Positions 36,458-44,698 of a stretch of DNA of 64,000 nucleotides are shown in pieces (position 1 is the first letter of the stretch; the number at the start of each line of letters is the position of its first letter). Both the position numbers and the translations under genes were made by a program. Origin of the DNA: Luteibacter rhizovicinus DSM 16549. Lineage in GTDB: Bacteria > Pseudomonadota > Gammaproteobacteria > Xanthomonadales > Rhodanobacteraceae. The notes below the pieces were generated by a model. The model was not told the origin of the DNA, did no database searches, and saw only the letters and a list, made by a program, of their open reading frames with translations. Location of the stretch: NCBI RefSeq assembly GCF_001887595.1, contig NZ_CP017480.1, forward strand, positions 4,678,001 to 4,742,000, read 5' to 3'.

Positions 36458-37800
36458 GCCACGCCGAAGATACGCAACAGGCCGCGCGCCTTCGCACGCG
36501 TCTCGTCAAGCTCCCTGTCCGGCACCGAGTCGGTAACGATCCCCGCCCCCGCACGCAAGCTGACACGCGGACCTTCGACCATCAGCGTGCGAATGAGAAT
36601 ATTGAGATCCATGTCGCCATTGTCGTCGAGATAGCCGATCGCGCCGGTGTAAGCGCCGCGCGGCTCCTGCTCGATGTCGCCGATAATTTGCATGCAGCGG
36701 ACCTTCGGGCAGCCGGTGATGGTGCCGCCCGGAAACGTCGCTGCGATCGCCTGGCCCGGGGTCACGCCTTCGCGTGCCCGGCCGCGCACATTGGAGACGA
36801 TGTGGTGCACATGGGCGTAACTCTCCACGACCATCAACTCGTCGACTTTCACGCTGCCCGGCACGCACACCCGGCCGAGGTCGTTGCGCTCCAGGTCGAT
36901 CAGCATGACGTGTTCCGCACGTTCTTTCGGATGCGTCGTGAGCTCACGAATGCGCGCCGCGTCGTCGTCACCGGGCACGCGCGGACGCGTACCGGCAATC
37001 GGTCGCGTCTGCAGCACGCCATCGCGCGACTCGACAAGACGCTCCGGCGAAGAGCTGACGATGGCCCAGCCCGGTTGCTGCAACATGCCGGCGAACGGTG
37101 CCGGGTTGGCCTCACGCAACGCGGCCATCAGCGTCGATGGCGACGGCGGCTCGGCGAACCGCGCCGACCAGCGCCGCGACAGATTGACCTGGAACACGTC
37201 CCCGGCACGCAGGTGCTCGTGGATACGCAGCACGCCGTCGAGGAATCGCGAGGGCTCGTCTTCTTCGACGACATCGGGCAGTGGCAACGCAAATTCGGGC
37301 AGCGCCACATCGAGATCGGCGGCCATGACATCCAGCCAGTGATCCGCGCCCTCCTCCGCGATGAGGATCGTGCGCTGCTCGACATGATCGACGATGACCG
37401 CCGCGGGCGCACGCAGGGCGAAGGCGACGGGCGCCGCACCGTTCGATGACGGCAGCTCCAGGCTCGGCTCGATCTGTCCGACCAGCTCATACGCGAGGTA
37501 GACGATCCAGCCGCCGTGGAACGGCAAGCCGTCCTCGACACGCGGATGATGGCGCGTCGCCCAGGCGGCATCGAGTGCATCGAGAAACGTCCCAGGAACG
37601 ATGTCGCCCGCCGAATCGCGAACGAGCATGTCCGCGCCGAGCGTGAGCGACGCGTCACCTGCGACGAAGAGGATGTCGAAACGTGACTGTGGCGTACCCG
37701 TGACCGCACTGGCCAGCAGGGCGGGATAGCGCGCCGGATACGACGCGGCCGGCGCGAGGAGATCGCGCCGGCCGGCCAGGGTTCGCGTGACGAAAGCCAC
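36454..37800 (-). CDS. pabB: Aminodeoxychorismate synthase component I
   Basis: Aminates chorismate for folate synthesis, 448 residues, chorismate-binding fold. Signatures GDVFQVNLSRRW, NPAPFAGML, SSSPERLVE, and GGTITGCPKVRCMQIIGDIE. The motif that is PIKGT in E. coli PabB (covalent Lys) reads PIAGT here, as in TrpE and some PabB proteins. The pabC neighbour argues for PabB. GTG start at the length of E. coli PabB; the open frame continues inside fabF. Five bases after the fabF stop. Confidence 0.88.
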   Translation of the reverse strand: MAFVTRTLAGRRDLLAPAASYPARYPALLASAVTGTPQSRFDILFVAGDASLTLGADMLVRDSAGDIVPGTFLDALDAAWATRHHPRVEDGLPFHGGWIVYLAYELVGQIEPSLELPSSNGAAPVAFALRAPAAVIVDHVEQRTILIAEEGADHWLDVMAADLDVALPEFALPLPDVVEEDEPSRFLDGVLRIHEHLRAGDVFQVNLSRRWSARFAEPPSPSTLMAALREANPAPFAGMLQQPGWAIVSSSPERLVESRDGVLQTRPIAGTRPRVPGDDDAARIRELTTHPKERAEHVMLIDLERNDLGRVCVPGSVKVDELMVVESYAHVHHIVSNVRGRAREGVTPGQAIAATFPGGTITGCPKVRCMQIIGDIEQEPRGAYTGAIGYLDDNGDMDLNILIRTLMVEGPRVSLRAGAGIVTDSVPDRELDETRAKARGLLRIFGVA

Positions 37801-37805
37801 GCCGA

Positions 37806-39122
37806 TCAGACGCGACGGAAGACGAGCGTACCGTTGGTGCCGCCGAAGCCGAACGAGTTCGACACGACGATGTTGAGGTCCGCCTTCTCCGCCTTGTTCG
37901 GCACGAGGTCCATGCCGAGCGCCGCGACTTCCGGATCCACGTCGACGAGGTTCATCGTCGGCGGCATGATGCCGTCGCGGATAGCCATGACCGAGAAGAT
38001 CGCCTCGACACCGCCGGCAGCGCCGAGCAGGTGACCGGTGACCGACTTGGTCGAGCTGACCGCGAACTTGCCCTTCGCCGTGGCATGGTCGCCGAACACG
38101 TTGCGGATGGCCTTGGCTTCGCCAAGATCGCCCACCGGCGTCGAGGTGCCGTGCGCGTTCACGTACTGCACGTCTTCCGGCGTGATGTGCGCATCGTGCA
38201 AGGCATTGCGCATGGCAAGCTCCGCACCGTCGCCGCTGGGCGAGGTGATGTGATACGCGTCGCCGCTCATGCCGAAGCCGACAAGCTCGGCCAGGATGTT
38301 GGCGCCACGCGCCTTGGCGAACTCGTACTCTTCGAGCATGAGCATGCCGGCGCCGTTCGACAGCAGGAAGCCATCGCGGCCGATATCCCACGGACGGCTG
38401 GCGTGCGTCGGATCGTCGTTGCGCGTGGACATCGCCTTGGCCGAGCAGAAGCCTGCCATGGCCGTCGTCGTGGTCGCATGCTCGGAACCGCCGGCCAGCA
38501 TCGCATCCGCATCGCCGTACTGGATCAGGCGCATGGCCATGCCGATGTTGTGCGCTGCCGTCGTGCATGCCGAGACCAGGGCGATATTCGGGCCCTTCAG
38601 GCCGAAGTAGATCGACAGGTTGCCGGCCACCATGTTGATGATGGAGCTGGGCACATAGAACGGCGAGACCTTGCGCGGCCCCTTCTCGTTCAACTCGATC
38701 GCGGTGGCTTCGATCGTGTGCAGGCCACCGATGCCGGCACCCGCAGCGACGCCGATACGACCGGCGTTTTCTTCGGTCACCACCAGACCCGACTGGCGGA
38801 ACGCATGGGCGCCAGCAACGATGCCGTAATGGATGAACGGGTCCATCCGCTTGAAGTCTTTCGCAATGGAGCGACGTTCGTCTTCCAGCGCCTTGATGCC
38901 CGCCTCGTCGGTCGGCGTCGGAACGCCGTCGAAGAAGGCGTCGGCCGCAACGAAATTGCGGACTTCGCCCGCGATGCGGGTGTTGTAGGCGCTGGTATCG
39001 AAATCGGTGACAGCGCCGATGCCGCTGTTACCTTCGACGACATTCTTCCAGGCGGTGGCGACATCGTTACCGACCGGCGAGAGAATCCCCATGCCGGTAA
39101 TTACCACACGTCGTTTACTCAT
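37806..39122 (-). CDS. fabF: 3-oxoacyl-ACP synthase II (KAS II)
   Basis: Elongating beta-ketoacyl-ACP synthase, 438 residues. Catalytic Cys in ALVSACTTAAHNIG (about 184), His in YVNAHGTSTPVGD (about 328) and His in STKSVTGHLLGAAGG (about 364). Start MSKRRVVITGMG. It includes an insertion near residues 65-85 (PTPTDEAGIKALEDERRS), a little longer than E. coli FabF. Separated from acpP by a terminator, so expression may be lower than acpP. Confidence 0.97.
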   Translation of the reverse strand: MSKRRVVITGMGILSPVGNDVATAWKNVVEGNSGIGAVTDFDTSAYNTRIAGEVRNFVAADAFFDGVPTPTDEAGIKALEDERRSIAKDFKRMDPFIHYGIVAGAHAFRQSGLVVTEENAGRIGVAAGAGIGGLHTIEATAIELNEKGPRKVSPFYVPSSIINMVAGNLSIYFGLKGPNIALVSACTTAAHNIGMAMRLIQYGDADAMLAGGSEHATTTTAMAGFCSAKAMSTRNDDPTHASRPWDIGRDGFLLSNGAGMLMLEEYEFAKARGANILAELVGFGMSGDAYHITSPSGDGAELAMRNALHDAHITPEDVQYVNAHGTSTPVGDLGEAKAIRNVFGDHATAKGKFAVSSTKSVTGHLLGAAGGVEAIFSVMAIRDGIMPPTMNLVDVDPEVAALGMDLVPNKAEKADLNIVVSNSFGFGGTNGTLVFRRV

Positions 39123-39182
39123 GCGTTTGTTTCCTTAGCACTTTATGCACGCAACCATACGCGAGCGCAGGTTACGAAAAGC

Positions 39183-39211
39183 GGAAACGAAAACTGCGCC
39201 TATAGGCGCAG
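39183..39211 (-). terminator. Terminator between acpP and fabF
   Basis: CTGCGCC/GGCGCAG stem with TATA loop, then TTTTCGTTT on the minus strand, 61 bases after the acpP stop. Likely allows high acpP mRNA with partial read-through to fabF. Confidence 0.85.
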
Positions 39212-39271
39212 CTTCCGTGTCGCTCGGAGATCGACGGGAGGCAAGCCTCCGATCGACAACCAGTCGCTCGA

Positions 39272-39511
39272 TCAGGCCTTGACGTGGGCCTTGATGTAGT
39301 CGACCGCCTGCTGAACCGTCGTGATCTTCTCAGCTTCTTCGTCCGGGATTTCGCACTCGAACTCTTCTTCGAGAGCCATCACGAGCTCAACGGTATCCAG
39401 CGAATCGGCGCCCAGATCGTCCACGAACGACGCGTTGGTGGTGACTTCATCTTCCTTGACGCCCAGCTGCTCGACGACGATCTTCTTAACGCGTTCTTCG
39501 ATGGTGCTCAT
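39272..39511 (-). CDS. acpP: Acyl carrier protein
   Basis: Carries growing acyl chains on a phosphopantetheine arm, 79 residues, strongly acidic. The attachment Ser lies in [18 protein letters not shown] (about 38). Strong ribosome site GGGAGGTAAAGG before the ATG and its own promoter and terminator, consistent with very high expression. Confidence 0.98.
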   Translation of the reverse strand: MSTIEERVKKIVVEQLGVKEDEVTTNASFVDDLGADSLDTVELVMALEEEFECEIPDEEAEKITTVQQAVDYIKAHVKA

Positions 39512-39546
39512 GTTGCCTTTACCTCCCGAGGGAAAATTCCGGCGGC

Positions 39547-39576
39547 ATTGTAGTGGCTAAGGACTTGGCCCGCCAA
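39547..39576 (-). promoter_or_regulatory. acpP promoter
   Basis: TTGGCG and TACAAT separated by 18 bases on the minus strand, about 35 bases before the acpP start. A GCCCGG/CCGGGC hairpin lies upstream at about 39600-39623, which may end the fabG message. Confidence 0.7.
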
Positions 39577-39697
39577 CACACTGCCGTCACGTGGATGACG
39601 CCCGGTTTTTCTTAAGCCGGGCGCGAAACGATGATTGTCTCTCAAAAACGGGCCGCTGGCGACTGCCATTGACCCTGGCCGATGAAGGCCGTGCCCG

Positions 39698-40441
39698 TCA
39701 GGGCATGTACATGCCACCGTTGACGTGGAGCGTCTCGCCGGTGATGTACTTCGCCGCGGGCGAAGCCAGGAAGGCCACCGCCTCGGCGATATCGTTGGCA
39801 TCGCCCAGGTGACCCAGGGCGATGCCGGACAGAAGCGCCGTGCGCTGCTCTTCCGGCAGCGAACGGGTCATGTCGGTATCGATGAAGCCCGGCGCGACCA
39901 CGTTCACCGTGATGCCGCGCGAGCCAATCTCACGGGCCAGCGATTTGGAGAACGCGATGATCCCGGCCTTCGCCGCCGCGTAGTTGGCCTGACCGGGATT
40001 GCCGGTGACACCGACCACGGAAGCGATGCTGATGATGCGGCCCTTGCGCGCCTTCATCATGCCCCGCATCACGGCCTTGGACGTACGGAACACGGAGGTC
40101 AGGTTCGTCTCCATGATGGCGCTCCAGTCCTCCTCCTTCATGCGCATGAGCAGCTGGTCGCGGGTGATACCGGCATTGTTGACCAGAACGGAGACCGCAC
40201 CGGCCTCCTTGGTGATGCCGTCGATCAGCGCCTCGATGGCTGCCGGGTCGGTCACATTGAGCACGCGTCCGTGGCCGCCATGGGCGGCAAGGCGCTCACC
40301 GATGGCCTGGGCGCCGGCCTCGGTGGTCGCCGTGCCGAACACCGTCGCGCCAAGCGCGGCGAGGCGATCGGCAATGGCCGCGCCGATGCCGCGGCTGGCG
40401 CCGGTGACAAGCGCGATCTCGCCCTTGAGGGTCTGGGTCAT
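39698..40441 (-). CDS. fabG: 3-oxoacyl-ACP reductase
   Basis: NADPH-dependent SDR of fatty acid synthesis, 247 residues. Cofactor-binding TGASRGIGAAIA (about 14-25), NNAG, catalytic Ser in SIASVVGVTGNPGQ and YAAAK (Tyr and Lys about 154-158). Start MTQTLKGEIALVTG with AGGA eight bases upstream; an in-frame ATG five codons earlier is possible. Lies between fabD and acpP in the classic order. Confidence 0.96.
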   Translation of the reverse strand: MTQTLKGEIALVTGASRGIGAAIADRLAALGATVFGTATTEAGAQAIGERLAAHGGHGRVLNVTDPAAIEALIDGITKEAGAVSVLVNNAGITRDQLLMRMKEEDWSAIMETNLTSVFRTSKAVMRGMMKARKGRIISIASVVGVTGNPGQANYAAAKAGIIAFSKSLAREIGSRGITVNVVAPGFIDTDMTRSLPEEQRTALLSGIALGHLGDANDIAEAVAFLASPAAKYITGETLHVNGGMYMP

Positions 40442-40467
40442 GGGAATTCCTGTCATAACGGGGAAAG

Positions 40468-41418
40468 TCAGGCGCTGGCGAGCGCGAGTGCGGCATCGAG
40501 CTCGGCGGGCGTACCGATCGGCCTGGCCTCGACGGACTTGTCGATGCGCTTGATCAGGCCGGAAAGAACCTTGCCCGGACCGCACTCCAGCGCCTGCGTG
40601 ATGCCGTTCGCCGCCAGCGCCTGGACGCACTCGGTCCAGCGCACCGGCAGGTAGAGCTGGCGCATCAGGGCGCCGCGAATGTCTTCGACGGAGGTATGGA
40701 CCTGGGCGTCGGCGTTCTGGATGACGGGGATCGACGGCATCGACCAGGCGATGGCCGCCATCCGCTCACCCAGCCTGTCCGCGGCGTCGCGCATCAGCAT
40801 GCAATGCGACGGCACCGAAACGGCCAGCTTCACGGCCTTCTTCACACCGAGCTCGGCCAGACGGGCCAGGGCGCGGTCGACGGCCTCGGCATGGCCGGCA
40901 ATGACCAACTGGCCGGGGGAATTGAAATTGGCGGGCGCGACGACCTGACCCTGGGCGACTTCCGCGCAGACCTGGGCAATCTGGGCATCGTCACCACCGA
41001 GGATGGCGGCCATGGCGCCCACGCCGGCCGGGACAGCGGCCTGCATCAGGCGACCGCGTTCGGCGACGAGGCCGGCGGCGTCCTTCAGGGAAATCGCGCC
41101 AGCGGCGACCAGGGCGCTGTACTCGCCCAGGCTGTGCCCGGACAGGTAGGCCGGACGCGCACCACCCTGCTTCACCCACACGCGCCATACGGCGACGCTG
41201 GCAGCCAGCAGCGCCGGCTGGGTGTTCTCGGTGCTGTTGAGGCGCTCCTCGGGACCGTTCTGGCTCAGCTCCCACAGGTCGATGCCAGCACCTTCGGAGG
41301 CTTCGTCGAAGGCCGCACGGACCTCGGGATGGGTCGCAGCGAGTTCGGCGAGCATGCAGACGGACTGTGAGCCCTGACCCGGGAAGACAACGGCGAGTGA
41401 GGCGCTGGATGCGGTCAT
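40468..41418 (-). CDS. fabD: Malonyl-CoA:ACP transacylase
   Basis: Loads malonyl onto ACP, 316 residues. FPGQGSQ near the N-terminus (about 13-19), nucleophile Ser in LSGHSLGEYSALVAAG (about 97) and the active-site His in VSVPSHCMLM. Start MTASSASLAVVFPGQG fits FabD; the open frame upstream reads through the REP and hairpin region and is not coding. A 257-base gap separates it from fabH upstream. Confidence 0.96.
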   Translation of the reverse strand: MTASSASLAVVFPGQGSQSVCMLAELAATHPEVRAAFDEASEGAGIDLWELSQNGPEERLNSTENTQPALLAASVAVWRVWVKQGGARPAYLSGHSLGEYSALVAAGAISLKDAAGLVAERGRLMQAAVPAGVGAMAAILGGDDAQIAQVCAEVAQGQVVAPANFNSPGQLVIAGHAEAVDRALARLAELGVKKAVKLAVSVPSHCMLMRDAADRLGERMAAIAWSMPSIPVIQNADAQVHTSVEDIRGALMRQLYLPVRWTECVQALAANGITQALECGPGKVLSGLIKRIDKSVEARPIGTPAELDAALALASA

Positions 41419-41493
41419 GCGAGAGGTTTCCGGAACGTCAAACCGCGAATGGTGCCAGTAACTTGGGGGCGAATGCACCATTCGCAGGCGTGT

Positions 41494-41536
41494 GGTGCCC
41501 CTCCCGGGACCCCATAGGGGTCCCGGGAGGGGCACC
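41494..41536. repeat. Long perfect hairpin between fabH and fabD
   Basis: Two perfectly complementary 20-bp arms (41494-41513 and 41517-41536; first arm GGTGCCCCTCCCGGGACCCC) around a three-base ATA loop. No T-run follows on either strand, so it is not a standard terminator. It sits in the transcribed spacer of the fab cluster. Confidence 0.92.
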
Positions 41537-41539
41537 CCT

Positions 41540-41655
41540 GTGGGAGCCGCTTCAGCGGCGAAAAGCCAACGGAGCGGTGTAGCCGGTGAGGCCATCGCCG
41601 GCATAGCCGGCTCCCACACAGAGCCTGGCTCCTACACAAAGCCCGGCTCCTACCC
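41540..41655. repeat. REP-type repeat cluster
   Basis: GTGGGAGCCGCTTCAGCGGC at 41540-41560 and, inverted, GCCGGCATAGCCGGCTCCCA within 41591-41619, followed by two partial copies (CTGGCTCCTACAC and CCCGGCTCCTACCC). These match the GTAGGAGCCGGC-type REP sequences known from Pseudomonas and Xanthomonadales. No RAYT transposase gene is present in the window. Confidence 0.82.
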
Positions 41656-41675
41656 AAGGCAGGGCCACGCGGGGC

Positions 41676-42644
41676 TCAGTATCGAAGCAACGCCGAGGCC
41701 CAGGTAAACCCGCCACCAAACGCCTCGAGCAGCAGGTTCTGCCCGCGTTTGACCTTGCCCGAACGCACGGCGTAATCGAGTGCCAGCGGCACCGAACCCG
41801 ACGAGGTGTTGGCGTGCTTGTCCACCGTGACGATGACCCGGTCCATCGACATGTTCAGCCGCTTGGCCGTCGCTTCGATGATGCGCAGGTTCGCCTGGTG
41901 CGGAATCAGCCAGTCGATCTCGTCTTCCTTCATGCCGGCATCCGCGAGAGTCTCGCCGACCAGCGAGTCGAGCGTCTTGACCGCGACCTTGAACACTTCG
42001 CGGCCCAGCATGTTGATCTTCACACCGTGGTTCGGTGCATTGGTAAACCCGACGGACACGCCTACCGGATTGAACAGCAGATGCTTGAAACCACCGTCGG
42101 CGCGCATGCGCGTGGTGAAGATGCCCGGCTCGTCCGAGGCCTCCAGCACGACCGCACCCGCGCCGTCGCCGAACAGCACGCAGGTTTCGCGCTCCGTCCA
42201 GTCGACCATGCGGGTGAGGGTTTCGGCGCCGATCACCAGGGCCTTCTTCGACTGGCCGCTGCGCACGAACGCGTTGGCGATGCCCAGGGCGTAGACGAAG
42301 CCCGAACAGGCAGCGTTGACGTCGAAGGCGGCACAGCCATTCGCACCCAGGCGGTGCTGCACGAGGCAGGCCGTGGACGGAAAGATGAGATCCGGCGTGG
42401 TCGTGCCGATGATGATCAGGTCGATCTCGGATGCCTTGACGCCGGCGGCCTCGAGGGCGCGCTGGGCAGCAAGGAAGGCAAGGTCGCCGGTGGTCTCGCC
42501 GTCGGCCGCGTAATGGCGCTCGGAGATGCCGGTGCGCGTGCGGATCCATTCGTCGGTGGTCTCGACGATTTTTTCGAGGTCGGCATTGGTCACGACCTTA
42601 TCGGGAAGTGCGCTGCCGGTACCGATGATGCGGGCGTATTTCAG
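41676..42644 (-). CDS. fabH: 3-oxoacyl-ACP synthase III (KAS III), probable CTG start
   Basis: Condenses acetyl-CoA with malonyl-ACP to start fatty acid synthesis, 322 residues. Catalytic Cys in VNAACSGFVYAL, His in IPHQANLRI and Asn in KHANTSSGSVP. The conserved N-terminal strand KYARIIGTGSALP lies upstream of the first ATG/GTG-type start (GTG at 42593). The frame reaches a CTG with GAGGGGA seven bases upstream, aligning with Met1 of E. coli FabH, so CTG is proposed. No plsX lies between rpmF and fabH. Confidence 0.93.
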   Translation of the reverse strand: MKYARIIGTGSALPDKVVTNADLEKIVETTDEWIRTRTGISERHYAADGETTGDLAFLAAQRALEAAGVKASEIDLIIIGTTTPDLIFPSTACLVQHRLGANGCAAFDVNAACSGFVYALGIANAFVRSGQSKKALVIGAETLTRMVDWTERETCVLFGDGAGAVVLEASDEPGIFTTRMRADGGFKHLLFNPVGVSVGFTNAPNHGVKINMLGREVFKVAVKTLDSLVGETLADAGMKEDEIDWLIPHQANLRIIEATAKRLNMSMDRVIVTVDKHANTSSGSVPLALDYAVRSGKVKRGQNLLLEAFGGGFTWASALLRY

Positions 42645-42720
42645 AACCGTTCCCCTCGTCAGGGCGGACTCGCCCGGGCGGCGATGGCCCGGGGCCGGAG
42701 GTGCGCGTGGCCATAGGCCA

Positions 42721-42749
42721 CAAACGCAAAACGGCGCGTTACCGCGCCG
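42721..42749 (-). terminator. Terminator-like hairpin after rpmF
   Basis: CGGCGCG/CGCGCCG 7-bp stem with a TTAC-type loop followed by TTTTGCGTTT on the minus strand, 33 bases after the rpmF stop. Probably allows partial read-through into fabH. Confidence 0.7.
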
Positions 42750-42781
42750 CCTGCGTCGTGATCATCCCTTACGAAGGGAGA

Positions 42782-42976
42782 TCAGTCTTCGATTTCAACC
42801 GCACCGCGGGTTTCGATGACCTTCTTACCACGGTAGAAGCCATCCTTGGTCACGTGGTGACGCAGGTGCACTTCGCCGCTGGTCGGATCGGTCGACAGCT
42901 GAACGGTCGTCAGCGCATCGTGCGAACGACGCATGCCACGGGTGGACGGGGTCTTGCGGCTCTTGGCAACTGCCAT
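42782..42976 (-). CDS. rpmF: Ribosomal protein bL32
   Basis: 64-residue 50S protein beginning [20 protein letters not shown], the invariant L32 start. The zinc-ligand cysteines found in some L32 proteins are absent, as usual for this group. Seventeen bases after yceD. Confidence 0.97.
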   Translation of the reverse strand: MAVAKSRKTPSTRGMRRSHDALTTVQLSTDPTSGEVHLRHHVTKDGFYRGKKVIETRGAVEIED

Positions 42977-42993
42977 GACAAATCTCCAGCGGT

Positions 42994-43509
42994 TTACTTT
43001 ATGAGTCCGCGGAGTGCCGCGAACGGGTTTTCAGACGGATCCGGCGAGGCTTCTTCTTCCTCGTCGGCACCAACGATGTCGTCAGGCAACTCGTAGTCCG
43101 GATTGACCGGGACCAGGGGCAGCGCCAACAGCAATTCATCTTCGATCGTCGCGACCAGGCTGAGCTTTCCATCCTGTTCGATCAGCAATGCCTCGTAGCC
43201 CGGGGGCAACGCGGCTTCCTCACTTTCTTCGACGATCAGTCCGAGACGTGTATCGATCTCGACCGAGAGCACGAACGGTTCGAGCGAACGCTGACAGATA
43301 ACGGTCAACGGCGCCTTCGCACGGACGGCCACATAGGCGATATTGAACTCGTCGCGACCGAAGTCCAGCTCGTAGGTTACGTCGCCTTCGGGCGACGCAA
43401 CGACTTCACCGAGGCGGGCAAAAGCCGACACAGGAAGCGAGCCCTGGAACGAACGCCGCGCACGAACTTCGCGCCAAGCGTCCACGGACGATGGCAAGGT
43501 CACGGACAT
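42994..43509 (-). CDS. yceD: YceD family (DUF177) protein
   Basis: 171-residue cytosolic protein of the YceD/DUF177 family, linked to 23S rRNA or ribosome accumulation in other bacteria and nearly always encoded beside rpmF. Signature [18 protein letters not shown] lies mid-protein; the tail is acidic ([15 protein letters not shown]). The ATG has no Shine-Dalgarno and sits about nine bases after a good -10 box, suggesting a nearly leaderless mRNA. Confidence 0.92.
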   Translation of the reverse strand: MSVTLPSSVDAWREVRARRSFQGSLPVSAFARLGEVVASPEGDVTYELDFGRDEFNIAYVAVRAKAPLTVICQRSLEPFVLSVEIDTRLGLIVEESEEAALPPGYEALLIEQDGKLSLVATIEDELLLALPLVPVNPDYELPDDIVGADEEEEASPDPSENPFAALRGLIK

Positions 43510-43518
43510 AATCGGGAA

Positions 43519-43547
43519 ATGGTAGGCATCAACCTACCTGAAGTCAA
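43519..43547 (-). promoter_or_regulatory. yceD-rpmF promoter with overlapping palindrome
   Basis: TTGACT (43542-43547), 17-base spacer, TACCAT (43519-43524) on the minus strand. A perfect dyad GGTAGG-CATCAA-CCTACC (43521-43538) overlaps the -10 box and spacer, in position for a repressor. Transcription should begin two to four bases before the yceD ATG. Confidence 0.7.
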
Positions 43548-43666
43548 CCGGTTAGCGAGTGCAAAGCGCAACGGCGCGTGGTTTTGCGCAGGCCGGGCCC
43601 TTTCGTGCAGACTCGCAGGCCAGGATGTAGTTTGCCGCAGCACACCCAACAGGGGGAAGAGCTAGC

Positions 43667-44113
43667 GTGTTTTCTTTTGCTTATTATGTACTTGCGGCCA
43701 TCATCGTGGCCGCTATCGGCCTTTGCGCCTGGGCCGTGTCCCAGCAACGGACGCGGCGACGCCATGGCGCGATGCAGGACCTGCTCGATAACGCCGACCG
43801 CCTCGAAGCCGATCTCAAAGACTGCCGAGACCGACTCCAGCGCGCTCACTCGGTCATGTCGGTCAGTCCCGACGTGCCCGCCGCCGGTGAAGTCGAGGCC
43901 CAGCAGGCCGTGGACTCGGGGCTGCGCGCCCTGCTTCAGCAACGCCTGTGGATCCGCGACCGCGCGCCCGAGGCCAGCCAGCGCGAGCTGGATGAGGCCG
44001 TCGAAGGCCTGGTCCGGGCCCGTCATCAACTGGAACCGCGCCTGCGCGCCCTGGACGATGCGCAGACCGCCCTCGACACGGCGGTGCGCGAGCACATCCA
44101 CAGGGAGTTCTGA
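43667..44113 (+). CDS. Membrane-anchored helical protein, unknown function
   Basis: 148 residues: one N-terminal membrane helix (about 5-24, YYVLAAIIVAAIGLCAWAV), a basic QQRTRRRH stop-transfer stretch, then a long charged helical region with coiled-coil character (LLDNADRLEADLKDCRDRLQ and the C-terminal third). Likely inner membrane with the coil in the cytosol. GTG start with AGGGGGAAGAG upstream. Its stop is directly followed by the maf GTG, so the two are co-translated. No family recognised. Confidence 0.68.
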   Translation: MFSFAYYVLAAIIVAAIGLCAWAVSQQRTRRRHGAMQDLLDNADRLEADLKDCRDRLQRAHSVMSVSPDVPAAGEVEAQQAVDSGLRALLQQRLWIRDRAPEASQRELDEAVEGLVRARHQLEPRLRALDDAQTALDTAVREHIHREF

Positions 44114-44698
44114 GTGTCCAGCCAGCCTGTGGTCATCCTTGCATCCACGTCGGCCTACCGCGCCAGCCTGCTCCGGCGCCTGCTGGACCGGTTCGAGCAA
44201 GCCTCGCCGGGAACCGACGAAGATCCCCTGCCCGGAGAAGCTCCCGCTTCGCGCGCCGCGCGACTGGCCGAGGCCAAGGCCCGCGCCGTCGCCGTGCTAC
44301 GTCCTGGCTGCGTCGTCATCGGCTCGGACCAGGTCGCGGATCTCGACGGAACCGTCCTCGACAAGCCGGGCACCGTCCACGCGGCACACAAGCAGCTGTC
44401 GGCGAGCTCGGGGCGCGAGGTCGTCTTCCATACCGCCGTCTGCGTGATCGACACCGCGGGTGTGGCAGCCCTCCATGTCGACGAAACGCGGGTGCACTTC
44501 CGTCCACTGTCGCCGCTGGACATCGAGCGTTACATCGAACGCGAACGCCCGCTGGACTGCGCAGGAAGCTTCAAGTGCGAAGGGCTCGGCATCGCCTTGT
44601 TCGAGCGCATCGTCAACGAAGACCCGACCGCCCTGATCGGCCTGCCTCTCATCGCCACCTGCCGCTTACTTCGCGACGCCGGCATCGCCCTGCCCTGA
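44114..44698 (+). CDS. maf: Maf family nucleotide pyrophosphatase (YceF type)
   Basis: Cleaves modified or standard NTPs to NMPs; YceF-type members prefer m7GTP. 194 residues with ASTSAYRASLLRRL (about 10-23), GSDQVADLDG (catalytic Asp about 72) and EDPTALIGLPLI. GTG start immediately after the preceding stop codon. Its last 33 bases overlap the end of the convergent glycosyltransferase gene. Near yceD-rpmF, a common neighbourhood for yceF. Confidence 0.9.
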   Translation: MSSQPVVILASTSAYRASLLRRLLDRFEQASPGTDEDPLPGEAPASRAARLAEAKARAVAVLRPGCVVIGSDQVADLDGTVLDKPGTVHAAHKQLSASSGREVVFHTAVCVIDTAGVAALHVDETRVHFRPLSPLDIERYIERERPLDCAGSFKCEGLGIALFERIVNEDPTALIGLPLIATCRLLRDAGIALP

